From assembly GCA_963210315.1 (NCBI GenBank), contig OY723280.1, positions 1,736,001 to 1,800,000 on the forward strand: DNA of 64,000 bases, in the 5' to 3' direction. Origin of the DNA: Rhynchopus euleeides (lineage: Eukaryota > Euglenozoa > Diplonemea > Diplonemida > Diplonemidae). The notes beneath the pieces are model-generated. The model ran no database searches, had not been told where the DNA came from, and saw nothing but the letters and a program-made list of their open reading frames with translations. Below are positions 42,485 to 52,996 of this stretch, in pieces (positions within the stretch are counted from its first letter, which is position 1; the number at the start of each line of letters is the position of its first letter). The translations under genes and the position numbers were made by a program.

Positions 42485-42503
42485 CAGACGTCCCCTTGTG
42501 CCC

Positions 42504-43511
42504 AATACCGTGAATTCACTCTCTTCTCTGCGCGTATCTCCTCACCACTGTAGGACCTCCTCCTGCCTGGCGGCGAGCGGGAGGGCTTCCCCGTTGGTCC
42601 TTTCGGCAGGGAACAAGGGAACAGTACAGACCGAGTTCTTCCAATATTTATACTTCCCGAAGAGGCCTGCCTTGCTTTGTATTCTTTTTTTGCTGAAAAA
42701 AAAAGGCCCGGCCAGAACTATCTCGGATAAATGACCAACTGGCAATGCTCTGTGCAACTCAACACCTGTGAAGTACCCCCTCTCAGGGCAGACAGAGGTG
42801 TGTTGGGAACGTTGAGAGGCGCGCCGTATTGCTGTTGGATCATGATCTGCTGGTGTTGTGGCGTGGCTGGTATTGCATCTTTGTTCTGTCTCCTCGAAGT
42901 CCTCATGGCATGGGTGGGGAGAAGTTGAACGGGGGAGGGGATGTGCGTGTGTGTTTAGTGGGATTGTGTGCACCACGAGGTATTCCCTCGGTGCAACTTG
43001 CGCTAAACAACTACAAGGTTGTCGTGCGCAGGGCATATACTGCAAAACCCCGCAGGACAACATGCCCTGACACGCTGTGCGCGCACAAAACCCCTAGTTT
43101 CTTTCTTTAGAGCATCACCACTGCTGCACCCTGCGATGCTGCAGGGATTGTGGGGTGTGCGAGCGAGGGGTGTGTTGTGGGACTGGCAGCAGGGTAAATC
43201 CTGCGGATGCCAGCTGCCCCCCGCCCCCCCGTGGGTCTTTATGGTTTTTTTCTCTTCTTTTTTTTCCCTCCAGTGTTCCCCCTGTCCCTTCCACACCGCC
43301 CCCCCCTATCTTCGTGCAGTAATTCCCTTTGATGGATTGTGTTGCTCTTGGAAAATGCCGGTGGCAGCCACGACGGACCAGAGCCCGTTCCCCTGCCTGT
43401 GCCTATTTTGACAACTGTCAACCCTGTCCTGTGAGACCCACCCCTGGCAGGGATGCATGGGAGCGGAACAAGCCAAACACCCCACCCCCCTCCCCCCCTC
43501 GCCACTCGAAC
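42504..43511. other. No gene recognised
   Basis: Mixed sequence; open frames up to ~170 codons without motifs. Confidence 0.45.
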
Positions 43512-43640
43512 ACGACGCGGTCTCCACCTTTCCGGGTACCCGGGAGGTCCCGGTTACCGGCCCGGGTACCCGGCGGATACCCGGGTACCCGGGCCGGATA
43601 CCCAGCCGGGTACCCGGCCGGATACCCCGGGTACCCGGGT
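43512..43640 (+). repeat. GGGTACCC array, left copy
   Basis: Begins ACGACGCGGTCTCCACCTTT, then imperfect tandem repeats of CCGGGTACCCGG and GCCGGATACC. The same flank and array occur in reverse at 45450-45622 (ending GGTGAAGACCGCGTCGT). Confidence 0.85.
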
Positions 43641-43664
43641 AGCCGCCCACCCACGACGGGAGGA

Positions 43665-43815
43665 AAAAAGAGTGAACGGGCAGCATGCCGTTCCTCTTTT
43701 TCCCCCCGTGAGGGTGGGCCCCCCCCTGCCAGGCAAGGTGAAAAAATGAAGAAACGGGCAGCATGCCGTTCTACATTTTCCCTTGCAAGGCAGGGAGGGC
43801 GCCCCCCATGCCAGA
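43665..43815. repeat. Twin hairpins with CGGGCAGCATGCCG core
   Basis: Two successive imperfect hairpins share AACGGGCAGCATGCCGTTC, each extended by purine/pyrimidine arms (GGAAAAAAGAG/CTCTTTTTCCCC; GGTGAAAAAATG/TACATTTTCCC). Confidence 0.75.
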
Positions 43816-44989
43816 CAGCAGCCACCCCTGGAGGGGCAACAACTGACGGGCATGGGGGAACGAGGTGGGTCTGGACCCGACACCGCCACCACACGCGCAG
43901 TGCACCTTTCGGATACGCTGTCGTGAGTGGGGTGTGGGCAGTTCCCCTATCCTGTGAGCTCCTTTCGGACGAAGAGGTGCAGCGGTTATCTGCAACCTTC
44001 GTCCTGGACTTGCCTCGGGGGGAACGCCACGGTTTACCGCGGGTCCCGACGAGGGCACTCAGGCAGGATCTTCACGCCACCCCGCACCGAGGTCCCTTCT
44101 CACGCGGCGTGTCTCCCAGGTTCATGGCGGCGTCATCAGGTCAGGCTTTGTAGTCTCTACACCATCAGTAGTAAGGGAAATCCTAAAACCATACATGAAA
44201 TCCACCTTTTGGGCCGCTGGTGTATGAGGCTTGTTCCTCCAATTGAATCATGTTTGCTGTGTCAGGCAATATCAATACAGCCGCTGAAAGAAGTCGAGGT
44301 GTTGTGGATCTGCTGCTCACAGGAAGGATTCAGGGTGGATCACAAGACTGACCACCCTCTTTCCTTTGTCAAGTACCCTGTAAAACATCAGAACACCAAG
44401 TATCTTTCAACACTACATGTTCAAGAGTGGAATCAGTGGAATCGGAAGGGGTCACCTACCACACGGACACAGTTCCCGCGACTAATAAATGCCGAGAGTT
44501 CCGGTGTCCGACCACCTGGTATTACTTGGCTCCATCCACCCAGTCATTACGAGGGGGCGTCCCTTGAAGCCAGTTCCGCAGAACTCAGACCCCCCTTAAA
44601 ACCAATGTCCTGTGTAGACAACTACTTGGCCTGCCTGATGACGACACCAATTCGCTGGGAGAGACGCCGCGGTCCAGGACCCCAATGGGGATGACGTGGC
44701 ATTGTTTGACCGAATCGGTTGTGTAAGTGTGTAGCCCCCTCCGCCCTCTGTCCCTCCCCCCAGGGTGGTGTGTGGAGGCGAGAAGCGCAAACAGCAGCAA
44801 TGCAGGCATAGCAAAAAGTGGATCCCTGCAGGTAGACCCTCGGGGTACATCCCTATCATCGGGTCACCTGAAATTTCCCAATTTGAAAATCTGCAACAAG
44901 GCAACACGGGATGGGATGGGGCACATGACCTGCACAGGGGTGGGGGGCAGAGGGCAGGGGGTGGGGTTGTGGTTGGGGTCATGGCATTT
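43816..44989. other. Mostly non-coding; short coding-like frame 43890-44153
   Basis: A plus-strand frame near 43915-44100 reads GVWAVPLSCELLSDEEVQRL and ATFVLDLPRGERHGLP, which is coding-like but isolated, without recognisable family. The rest shows no gene. Confidence 0.3.
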
Positions 44990-45432
44990 GATTACTTGAG
45001 CTTTATTGCTCGAATTTCGCACAAGAAACCTCCTCACTTGGCCGATTTTCTCCCACAACAAGGTCCGGCTTCCACAACTCGGATTTGGAGTTGTGTAAGC
45101 CGGAGCAAACCTCATTTGCTTGATTTTTGGGGTCACATGAGTGAGAATTCGGGGCGAAACGTCGCGATTTTCTCACGACTGCCTTCGAAAATGGACAGTT
45201 CCAGACCACCAGGACCCGATTATGGGCCCAGACAAGTTTGGGTCAATAGTTTGGGCGAAATTTCGCCAAGGCCAAAAAACAGCCATTTTCCGGAAATTCC
45301 GGGACCCGTTTTAACGCGTTTTAGGGCCCAAAATAGGCTCAAAACTCAAAAATTCCTTCGAAATCGGGCTCAAACGTCCAAAATAGGACCCCCCCGAAAA
45401 AAAAATTTGAAAAGGGTCCCCCTATACACTCT
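44990..45432. repeat. Diverged fragment of element Z
   Basis: Matches parts of 26490-26800: TTTGCTTGATTTTTGGG, ATGGACAGTTCCAGACCACC and CCCCCGAAAAAAAAATTTGA followed by AAAGGGTCCCCCTATA. Substantially diverged, without element ends. Confidence 0.65.
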
Positions 45433-45449
45433 GGGTTATGGACAATAAT

Positions 45450-45627
45450 TCACGGGTTCCCGGGCCGGGTACCCGGATCCGGGTACCCGGCCGGATACCG
45501 GTATCCGGTGGTATCCGGGGGGTACCCCCGGGTACCCGGCGGACCACCCGGCCGGGTACCCGGAGGCGGGAACCCGGGTACCCGGCCGGGTACCCGCCGG
45601 GAGGTGAAGACCGCGTCGTGAAGCCAT
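45450..45627 (-). repeat. GGGTACCC array, right copy (inverted)
   Basis: Imperfect GGGTACCCGG/CCGGATACC repeats ending in GGGAGGTGAAGACCGCGTCG, inverted relative to 43512. Confidence 0.85.
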
Positions 45628-46008
45628 TCATCCTCCCGCCCATTCATTAACCCGTTTTACAACATTTTTTTGCAATTGCGAAGTTCTTTGGAGTTTTTAA
45701 AAAAATCGCCCCTCGAGCACGGCCAGATAGTTCAAACCGGAGATCGGGGTTTCTTGAAGTTCCGTCGAATGTATGTTATGTAATCTTGCGGCGATTGCCG
45801 TCGATTTGTTGGCACTGAGAGATGTGATTACATTCAGCATTGCAGGGCCTGCAATCGCTGATGACAGCTGTCCATGGGGTTGGTACCTCCCTTCCCCTGG
45901 ATTGGCCTAATGTCTTCTTACATCTTGACTGCGCGTGCGGCCTCACATTACGTTGGCAGCCCGCACGCACTCACCTTTGCGAGCTCAATTTCTTTTGTTT
46001 CTTACTGT

Positions 46009-46810
46009 GGGGTGATCGGGGGGGGTCCAACATCACCGCCGCTCACAAGTCCTCACAAGTCCTCACAACTTTTCGTTTGCTATGTTGGATTAGCGGATCC
46101 GCATCGTACAGAACGTCTACGAAAGACGACGCACGAGAACTGATACGCTATATACAACTTTTCACAAGAAAAAGCGCGAAAAAGTTGCGAAAACTTGTCC
46201 TGGGCAAGACGTTAAACTACCTGGGAGGGCTTCCCCAGACCATGACGGGTGCTTGCACCAGGAGTTTGAAACAGCCACTCATGCCTTGCGATGCTCAAGT
46301 GCCTGCTGGACCCCTATGTCCTTCAGGCCCCAAAGCAGGCAACGATATGGGAGCAACCTAACAGGGGAGGTGAAGAGGGCACGGGTCTTAGCCTGATGAC
46401 ACACTGCAACCTCAAGGTGACTGGCGACACCTCTCCCACAGTCTGCGGCACTCTGCCGTGGCGACAAGGCTTCCTGTCATGGGAGATCGCTGCGTGGATC
46501 AACGTGGCACCACCCGTGTGCTCGGCAGGTTGTTTCGGCACCTGTTTTCTCCGTGTCATGCTTTTCGTGAGCGTGCCAGGGATGTTGGCACACGCTGGGG
46601 AGGGTTTCACATGATGACATAACATATATCAGAAGCACACACCCACGTGGCGCTGTCCTTGGCAGGACTTTGAAAGTGCCGCCTTGATATCCTTGTTGGA
46701 TAGAACCCTCATATCACACCCTCAATCAGCTGACGAAAACTTGTGAAAAGTTGTGAATTGATTTGAAATTTCTAGATCCGATGTGATGTTGGACCCCCCC
46801 CGATCACCCC
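46009..46810. mobile_element. MITE with perfect 28-bp TIRs
   Basis: Ends GGGGTGATCGGGGGGGGTCC plus AACATCAC, identical in reverse at 46783-46810. Flanks CTTACTGT (46001-46008) and ATTACTTT (46811-46818) agree at 6 of 8 positions, a possible aged 8-bp TSD. Inside are CACAAGTCCT 10-mers, segment X in reverse (46078-46153), GC-shifted linker repeats and the third copy of the 540-bp repeat. Whether the TIRs belong to a single mobile unit or the inner repeats arrived later is unclear. Confidence 0.7.
46197..46737 (+). repeat. 540-bp signature-headed repeat, copy 3
   Basis: Near-identical to the copies at 8525 and 9703, about 36 kb away. Its flanking linkers differ in letter (GAAAACTTGT rather than GAAATTTTGT) but keep the 10-nt spacing. 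Confidence 0.85.
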
Positions 46811-46818
46811 ATTACTTT

Positions 46819-49800
46819 ACCGCGCATCCCTGAGCGAACCGACGCCTTCCTTTTCATTTTATTCAGGCATGCAACCGAGACGGATTGGTGTGGTCAACGT
46901 CATTGTCAAAATTTACCTGGATGGGTACTGGGTGCACGGACATGTCTGGGTGATGTTGAGTGTTTTCCGATCGACAACCCTGTACATCATCTTCACCTGG
47001 TCATGTCGGCATTCTTCTTCAGGGTACTTTCCCAACCAGCAACCCTGCGGGTTCGGGAATGACAAATCAACAAAACCGGAATACAGCCCCCCTCCCACAC
47101 GAACGAACATCAAGTCACCACGAGGAAATAGCGCCAACGGAAACCGAAAACAGAGCGTTGCCTCCTGCAGGGTATCTCGGTGCGGGAATCACGAGAAGAG
47201 ATCCTGAAACAAACACCGAACGCCTGCACAACACGAGTCCTGTCGAGCCCCTCCCCTCCACCCCCACACCCTGCAAGACAACAAGGCGCTCTTGCAATAG
47301 GACCTTGGCACACAACCTTGCATGGGGTGCGGAGAGGTGCTGTGCTGACGCGTTTCTTGACCTCCTGCCCTATTTACAGGAGGATACGCGTCCCTCATTC
47401 GAATGTGTGCTTGATGCAAAGGAGCAAAAACCTCCTGTTCTTCGAAACGAGTAGTGAATCATTTTTTTTTCTCTTGACGCAGTTGGAGGAGGAAAGAAAA
47501 GATGCGGCTTGGGAAGTGCATCCCCTGCCACACCATGTGATGTGTTTAACGACACGCAGCGTGTCACACACACACAGGCGTGGCCAATACCCCTCTCTCA
47601 GAGAGAGAGGGGGGGCGCTATGCATCCTCTCGCTTAAAACACAGAAAGAGACACGCGAAAACCCTGAGCTACTACAGGCAGATCTTTGTGGTGCAGTGGG
47701 CACAACGTACGATCCTCCTTCTATTGTCGATGCGTCTGCTGACGACTTAACAACCCTTCTGTCAGGGCGGCTTGCTCGTGCTATAAATGCCTCTACTCTA
47801 CCCATCCGGCCATCCCCAAACCCAAGCCCCAACCCCAACCACAAAAACCACCCCCTCAAAAAGCCCCCCCCCTCCACCAAAAAAAATAGCCCGCAAACCC
47901 GGCCCAAGAAACCCCCTGGACCTCTACATGCCCCACCCCCACACCCAAACCCAAACCCAAACCCGGGGAGGTCAAACCCTATGATTCACTTTACTTTTAT
48001 TCTCCTTCACTACCCCACCACCCACCTCCCAACCCCACTCACACCACCCAACCCACACCCCGTATGATTTTTCCAGTGTCCCCGAATACGGGAGAGCCAC
48101 ACCGACACTTGCCCTCACTCACGGTCACTTTCCCTCGAGCGATCTTTTGGTTATATTTTCTGCTTTACCCCCCCCCCCCCCCGGACCGCTCGTGCGCACA
48201 AACAAAACCCGGACTCTTTCCCCCTCCCCCCTCCCCCACCCTAGCTATTTTGCCTTCTTTTGTGAAATGAGATCAGCAAGAGAAGGTAGCCCCACCCCCA
48301 CCCCCTCAGCAGAAGACAGTGAAGGGTGATCATTCTTGTGATCCCTTCTACTCCTATTTCACTTCCCCCCCCCCCCAGCAAGGTAGCTCGCCACCCGCGA
48401 TCCCCTGCATACTAGCCCACCCCACCTCGCTACGTCCCCTCGTGCCAACCATCCAGCGTGCGGAGCGATTGGCTTTCTACTCAACCCACCACGTACTCGC
48501 GCACTGCAAGGGGGGATCAATAGGGATCCCCTTTTGAATATGTGATTGCTTCTGGTCAGCAGACCAGCATCCAGCATCAAAAAAATCAGCCGGAAAAAAC
48601 AAACCCCCATCCGCATTCGGAAGAGAATGTCTCTTCTGGGTGCTGCATGTCCACTTCCATCTCAACCCCATTTCTTTTTCTCGCCCAGAGGCTTTGTCCC
48701 TCCCCCCCCCCCCCCGTTCAAATCGTCCAATGGTAGTTATTTTTTGGCGGCCATTTCTTGCCCCCCTTCTGTTCCTTGCTCTCTCGCATTACACCCACAA
48801 GCACTTCACTCTTCCCGATTGCAATCGTGGGGGTATTCGGGACGCAAAGAATAGGCTTCGATTTTACGTTCTTGGGGTGTGGCAATCTGGTTGCTCTGTT
48901 TTTGTGTTGGGGGGGTGGGAAGGGCTCGCAAAGGAAAATCCTGGTGGATCCATCCTCCCTCCGCCCGCAAGAAGGGATCACCCCTGCCTCGTGCATAGCA
49001 AAATGAATCTCTGGGGGCCTTCGCTACCAGTCACTGCTCGTCACAGCTCGTCAGTCAGTGAGGGGAAGTGGGCCGTGGCTCACTTTCTCTCACTCAGTCA
49101 CACTTGGTAACGAAGGCCCCCTCTCTGCAGAATAAAATATATTCCCCGGCAAGAATGTTCCGAGAAAAATATGGCGGCCGGACAACCATGCCTGCAGTGG
49201 GAAAATTCCGGTTTTCTCCCTGCGATTTGGGCGAACGGGAGGTCGGCGCCGCCTGTGCCTTGTTGCTTTTTTCTTACTCTCCGAAAAAGAAGTTGAAACC
49301 AAAAAAAAAATCAATTCTTCTCCGCCTCAAAATAACGCGCTGTTATCCCGTCCTCCACACCCGCCCCCCCGCCCCCTCTCCCCCCTCCCGACCAGCGAAA
49401 CATACCATATCCCCCTTGGGGATGATGCATACCAACCAACATAAGAAGAAGAATACTATTTCAAAAAACTAAAAACAACTGCATATCGCTGGTTTTGTTT
49501 CCCCCCCCCCCCCTCTCTCCCCCAACCACCGCCTTTTCGCCTGCGCCACTTATTTTACTCCTCCCCACTGGGGTTAGTGCTGGAGATTGTCGGGTGACTT
49601 GTCTTGCCTTCACTTTCGAAGACGGGGTGGAAATGGTGTTACTTTTTTCAGGGGTGTTTTGCCCCCACCGGAATAGCCGACCTCCCCTGCCCCCTTCCTG
49701 CCCGGCTGGTCTGCATTCGGTGTGAATATCACATTCCATTTTTTTGGTTGATGGCGATGGCCTTCTTTTGTACAAAAGGAAGCGCCCACCCCATCCCCCA

Positions 49801-52357
49801 CCCCCTCTGACTCAGCCACCCCCCTCTTTCTCTCTTTGGACATCACAGAGGCAAATTCTGGTAGTGCGATAAAAAATGCTTTTAGCGAGGACCAGTGTCA
49901 TATTATTTCGGCATAACCCACCGACACATGGGGGTGCTGTGGGCGCTTCACTATTCTAACAGGAGAGATGTTTCAGGCTAAAACGAAATGCACCGCCGTG
50001 TTTGTCATTTTGTTTTGTGCCGCCCGATTCTTTTGCACACGTATACTCCGCTACTGCCCACAGAAGTGTTTGTCAAAACATATCACCGGATTTATTTTTT
50101 GCGATATTCACGGCTCAAGAAAACTGTTCCGTTTCTTCAGGGCACAGCACAGCCCCCCCCCCCCCCCCTCCCCGCCTTGTTTGTTCCCCCGCCTCCCCAC
50201 CCCGGTAGCCCGCCACCTGACCTGCGCAGAGCAGGGTCCATTCAACAGCATCCAGCCATTGCGAATACAAACATAGGACAGATGAACCCGAGCACATGTG
50301 CCGCCCATCCCCTCCCCTCTCTCCACCGGAGGGGGCTGCAAGGAATGGCACGGCCAAAAGCAACATACTTACTTACCACATAGCGTTGCGGCATATTTCT
50401 TATTTACCTGCTAGGCGTCCTGTGTGGCCAGAACCCCAGCCCCTTTGGCAGGGACTGGTGCACAAGACTGCCAAAAGAGGTGTGCAGTTGGCACCCTGAT
50501 CTCTCTCTCTCTCTCTCTCTCTCTTCTTCTGCATTTTTTATTCGAAGGGGAAATGTTTCCCCTTAGTTTTCTTTCCCGAATCCATCGCCCATCCCCCACC
50601 CCTCCAAAACAGGTATTGTTCCCGCATAGCACGTCGCCCAACGGGTTTCAACATGCAGCCCAAGAGGTGTTTCCGAGCTGAGAGCGGGAAGCTGCTGGTT
50701 AGGTGTGTCAGGCCTTCTTGGCTTGCGGCGGGTTGTGTCCTTCATCAGGGCACCACAGGGTGGTGTGCACGGTTCGCCAATACCGAACGCTCTCACACGG
50801 TTGGTTTGGTCATTCGTGCACAACCCGCTTTTGGACGTCGTCGTTGGATCAAGCCATGCCCATGTTGGCCAACTCAAAGAAAACACCACCAAAACACATT
50901 GCATACCCAAATTGAATACCACACAATACCCACACATGATTCTTTTCTGTCAAGAAAAAACCCCTTCTTTCGGGGGTGCCCATTGCTTTTTTTCTCTCTC
51001 GTCTACCCTTACCTGCCTTCCACCTGCCGCTGCCTGATCATTCTATTTTCGGTCTTTTTCTTGAGACATCCCCACCACATCCGGGCCGACCCGTCGGAAC
51101 GAGACGCACATCGCTTGGCGTGTCTGGGGTGATAGTGGTGCCCCTCCCGCCCACTCACCCGTTTCTATGTGATTCCACCCAACTGTCTCAGCCTCCTTAC
51201 ACTTCTCCTGTTTTAAGCATGCCAAAGCCCTGCACATCTGTCTTCTATGATAGTACCTTCAATGTTCACCCATGATTTTCCCTCCCGCAAGGAGGGATGG
51301 CCCAACCCCATGCACTGCTGCCCATATTTTTCCGTGTCTCATGTCCAGAGAGAGTGTCGCGACATGTGTTTTTTTTGGTAAAACACACCCCGTGTGGTAG
51401 AGAAAATACGGCAAGAGTCTCGGTGGGTCGGAAGAGCAGATGGTTCCCGCAACAGCTCCCGGGGAGCGGCGGGTATTTCGCATAGGATGCCGGATGTGTG
51501 AACACGTTTGTGCGGTTTGCCCTGTGTTGTGTGAACATATGTGTATGTGTGTGTGTATGCTCCACCCAACCCGACACATTTTCTGTACTTCAGACAGGTA
51601 AGGTCACTCGACACGCGGGGGGGGGGGGTTTTGTTGTGTGTTTTTTCTGCCAGCCGACATCACTAGCGCCAGCGAGAAAAAAAAACGCGTGACGAGTGAC
51701 GGGTTGAGGTGGAAGCGATCAATGCAAAAATCATCTGAAAGGAAGACTCGAGAGACTGCTGCTGTATTTTCAAAGCCCACATAAACACAACCACAACCAC
51801 GTCCATAAGCACACAAACCCCACCCCGCCCGCCTGATGGGCAGGGATTTCGACTTTCTACTTTGCAGTCTGGAGACGGCGACCCCCTCAAACCCCCCGCC
51901 CAATTGTCACGAATATTGTTGAAGTTTGTTGTTTTTGCCAGCAACACCACCGCAGCCAGAAGGCGAAACAGGTGGAGGGAGCTTGGCAGCACCCGATTCT
52001 TCTCCCTCAGGGAGGCAGGGGACGCCCCTACACATGCCCTGCCTCACTGGGGGGTTTGCGAGAGAGGTGCAGCCCGAAATTGTTCGAAGTGTTCAAAAAT
52101 TAAAGGCACCGCTCTTCCGACATGGACTTTTGTGTTGGTTCGCCACACATTCTCTTCCAAACAAAGCTCCCACCCGACGAATCCCGCATGGCAGGCGGAG
52201 AGAAGCCACGGATGTGCAATCGGGGAAAGGAAAGGGAAGGGATATGGGGGGGGGGGGAAACAAAACAATTCAAAATTGTTCTCTGTGCGTGTTCCTTTTT
52301 TTTGCCAAGATAAATTTTTATGATCTCGACACCAACAAAAAAAATCTGCCCGCTCAG
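46819..52357. other. Gene-free, pyrimidine-rich region
   Basis: C/T-rich sequence with many poly-C tracts (48170, 48365, 48700, 49500, 50150), a (CT)n run at 50500-50524 and a (TG)n-like patch near 51540. A ~25-bp segment GGGTGATCATTCTTGTGATC at 48324 matches 34141. Open frames are low complexity. I recognise no gene, RNA or element end. Confidence 0.55.
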
Positions 52358-52996
52358 GCCGCGCGGCGCCGCCAGGGCGGAGGCTCCCACACCTTCAACA
52401 CAGCCCCCTCTGGCACCTCTGGCGGAACAGCCCCCGGTGGGGCTGGCGGGATCCAGGGGGTTGCTGCGACGATGATGCGCAACGCCGCGCAGGCCCGCCG
52501 GGACGGGCAGCGCCGCAGCCGGACGGCCGCGTCCTCGAGACGCCTGGAGGAGCTGCGTCAGGGTGACGCGGCGGGCCCCATGGAGTTCGACGACGACCCG
52601 GCGAACGTGTGGGAGCCCGAGGACGACCTCCAGGCCATCGACGCCTACGGGGACGACGAGACGCCCGCGGCGAACATCCCCGCTCTGCAGGAGCTTGCGG
52701 CGTCCCGTGTCTGGGCCGAGGGGGTGGTAGCGCGGGCCCGCGGCATGGCCCCCTGCGTCTCGATGGGAGGAGCCATCCCCCGCACCGTCGAGGCGTGGAG
52801 GCACTGCTTCCACCCCAGCTATGGCCTTTGCCCCCTCTCGCCCAGGGTGGCAGGTGACGTAGCGGCGGAGTGGCTGCAGGCGCGCATCCTGCAAGGGGGC
52901 GCGCAGGCCGAGCCCGGGAACCAGACGAGGGAGCCGGGGGTCAGCCTGCGCGTCTACATGCGCAAGCTGCAGACGGAGGTGGAGCGGGGCGAGTAG
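52358..52996 (+). CDS. Unknown GC-rich coding exon
   Basis: A GC-rich, strongly codon-biased frame between pyrimidine-rich flanks. It follows a possible acceptor CCCGCTCAG (ending 52357); the first ATG in frame is 52472 (MMRNAAQARRDGQRRSRTAA), giving ~174 aa if translation starts there. The sequence has an Arg-rich start, a coiled RRLEELRQGDAA, an acidic middle (FDDDPANVWEPEDDLQAIDA) and a C-terminal part with ELAASRVWAEGVVARARG and VEAWRHCFHPSYGLCPLSP. It ends KLQTEVERGE and TAG. I recognise no domain. It could be a small host gene or the last exon of one. Confidence 0.5.
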   Translation, partial: AARRRQGGGSHTFNTAPSGTSGGTAPGGAGGIQGVAATMMRNAAQARRDGQRRSRTAASSRRLEELRQGDAAGPMEFDDDPANVWEPEDDLQAIDAYGDDETPAANIPALQELAASRVWAEGVVARARGMAPCVSMGGAIPRTVEAWRHCFHPSYGLCPLSPRVAGDVAAEWLQARILQGGAQAEPGNQTREPGVSLRVYMRKLQTEVERGE

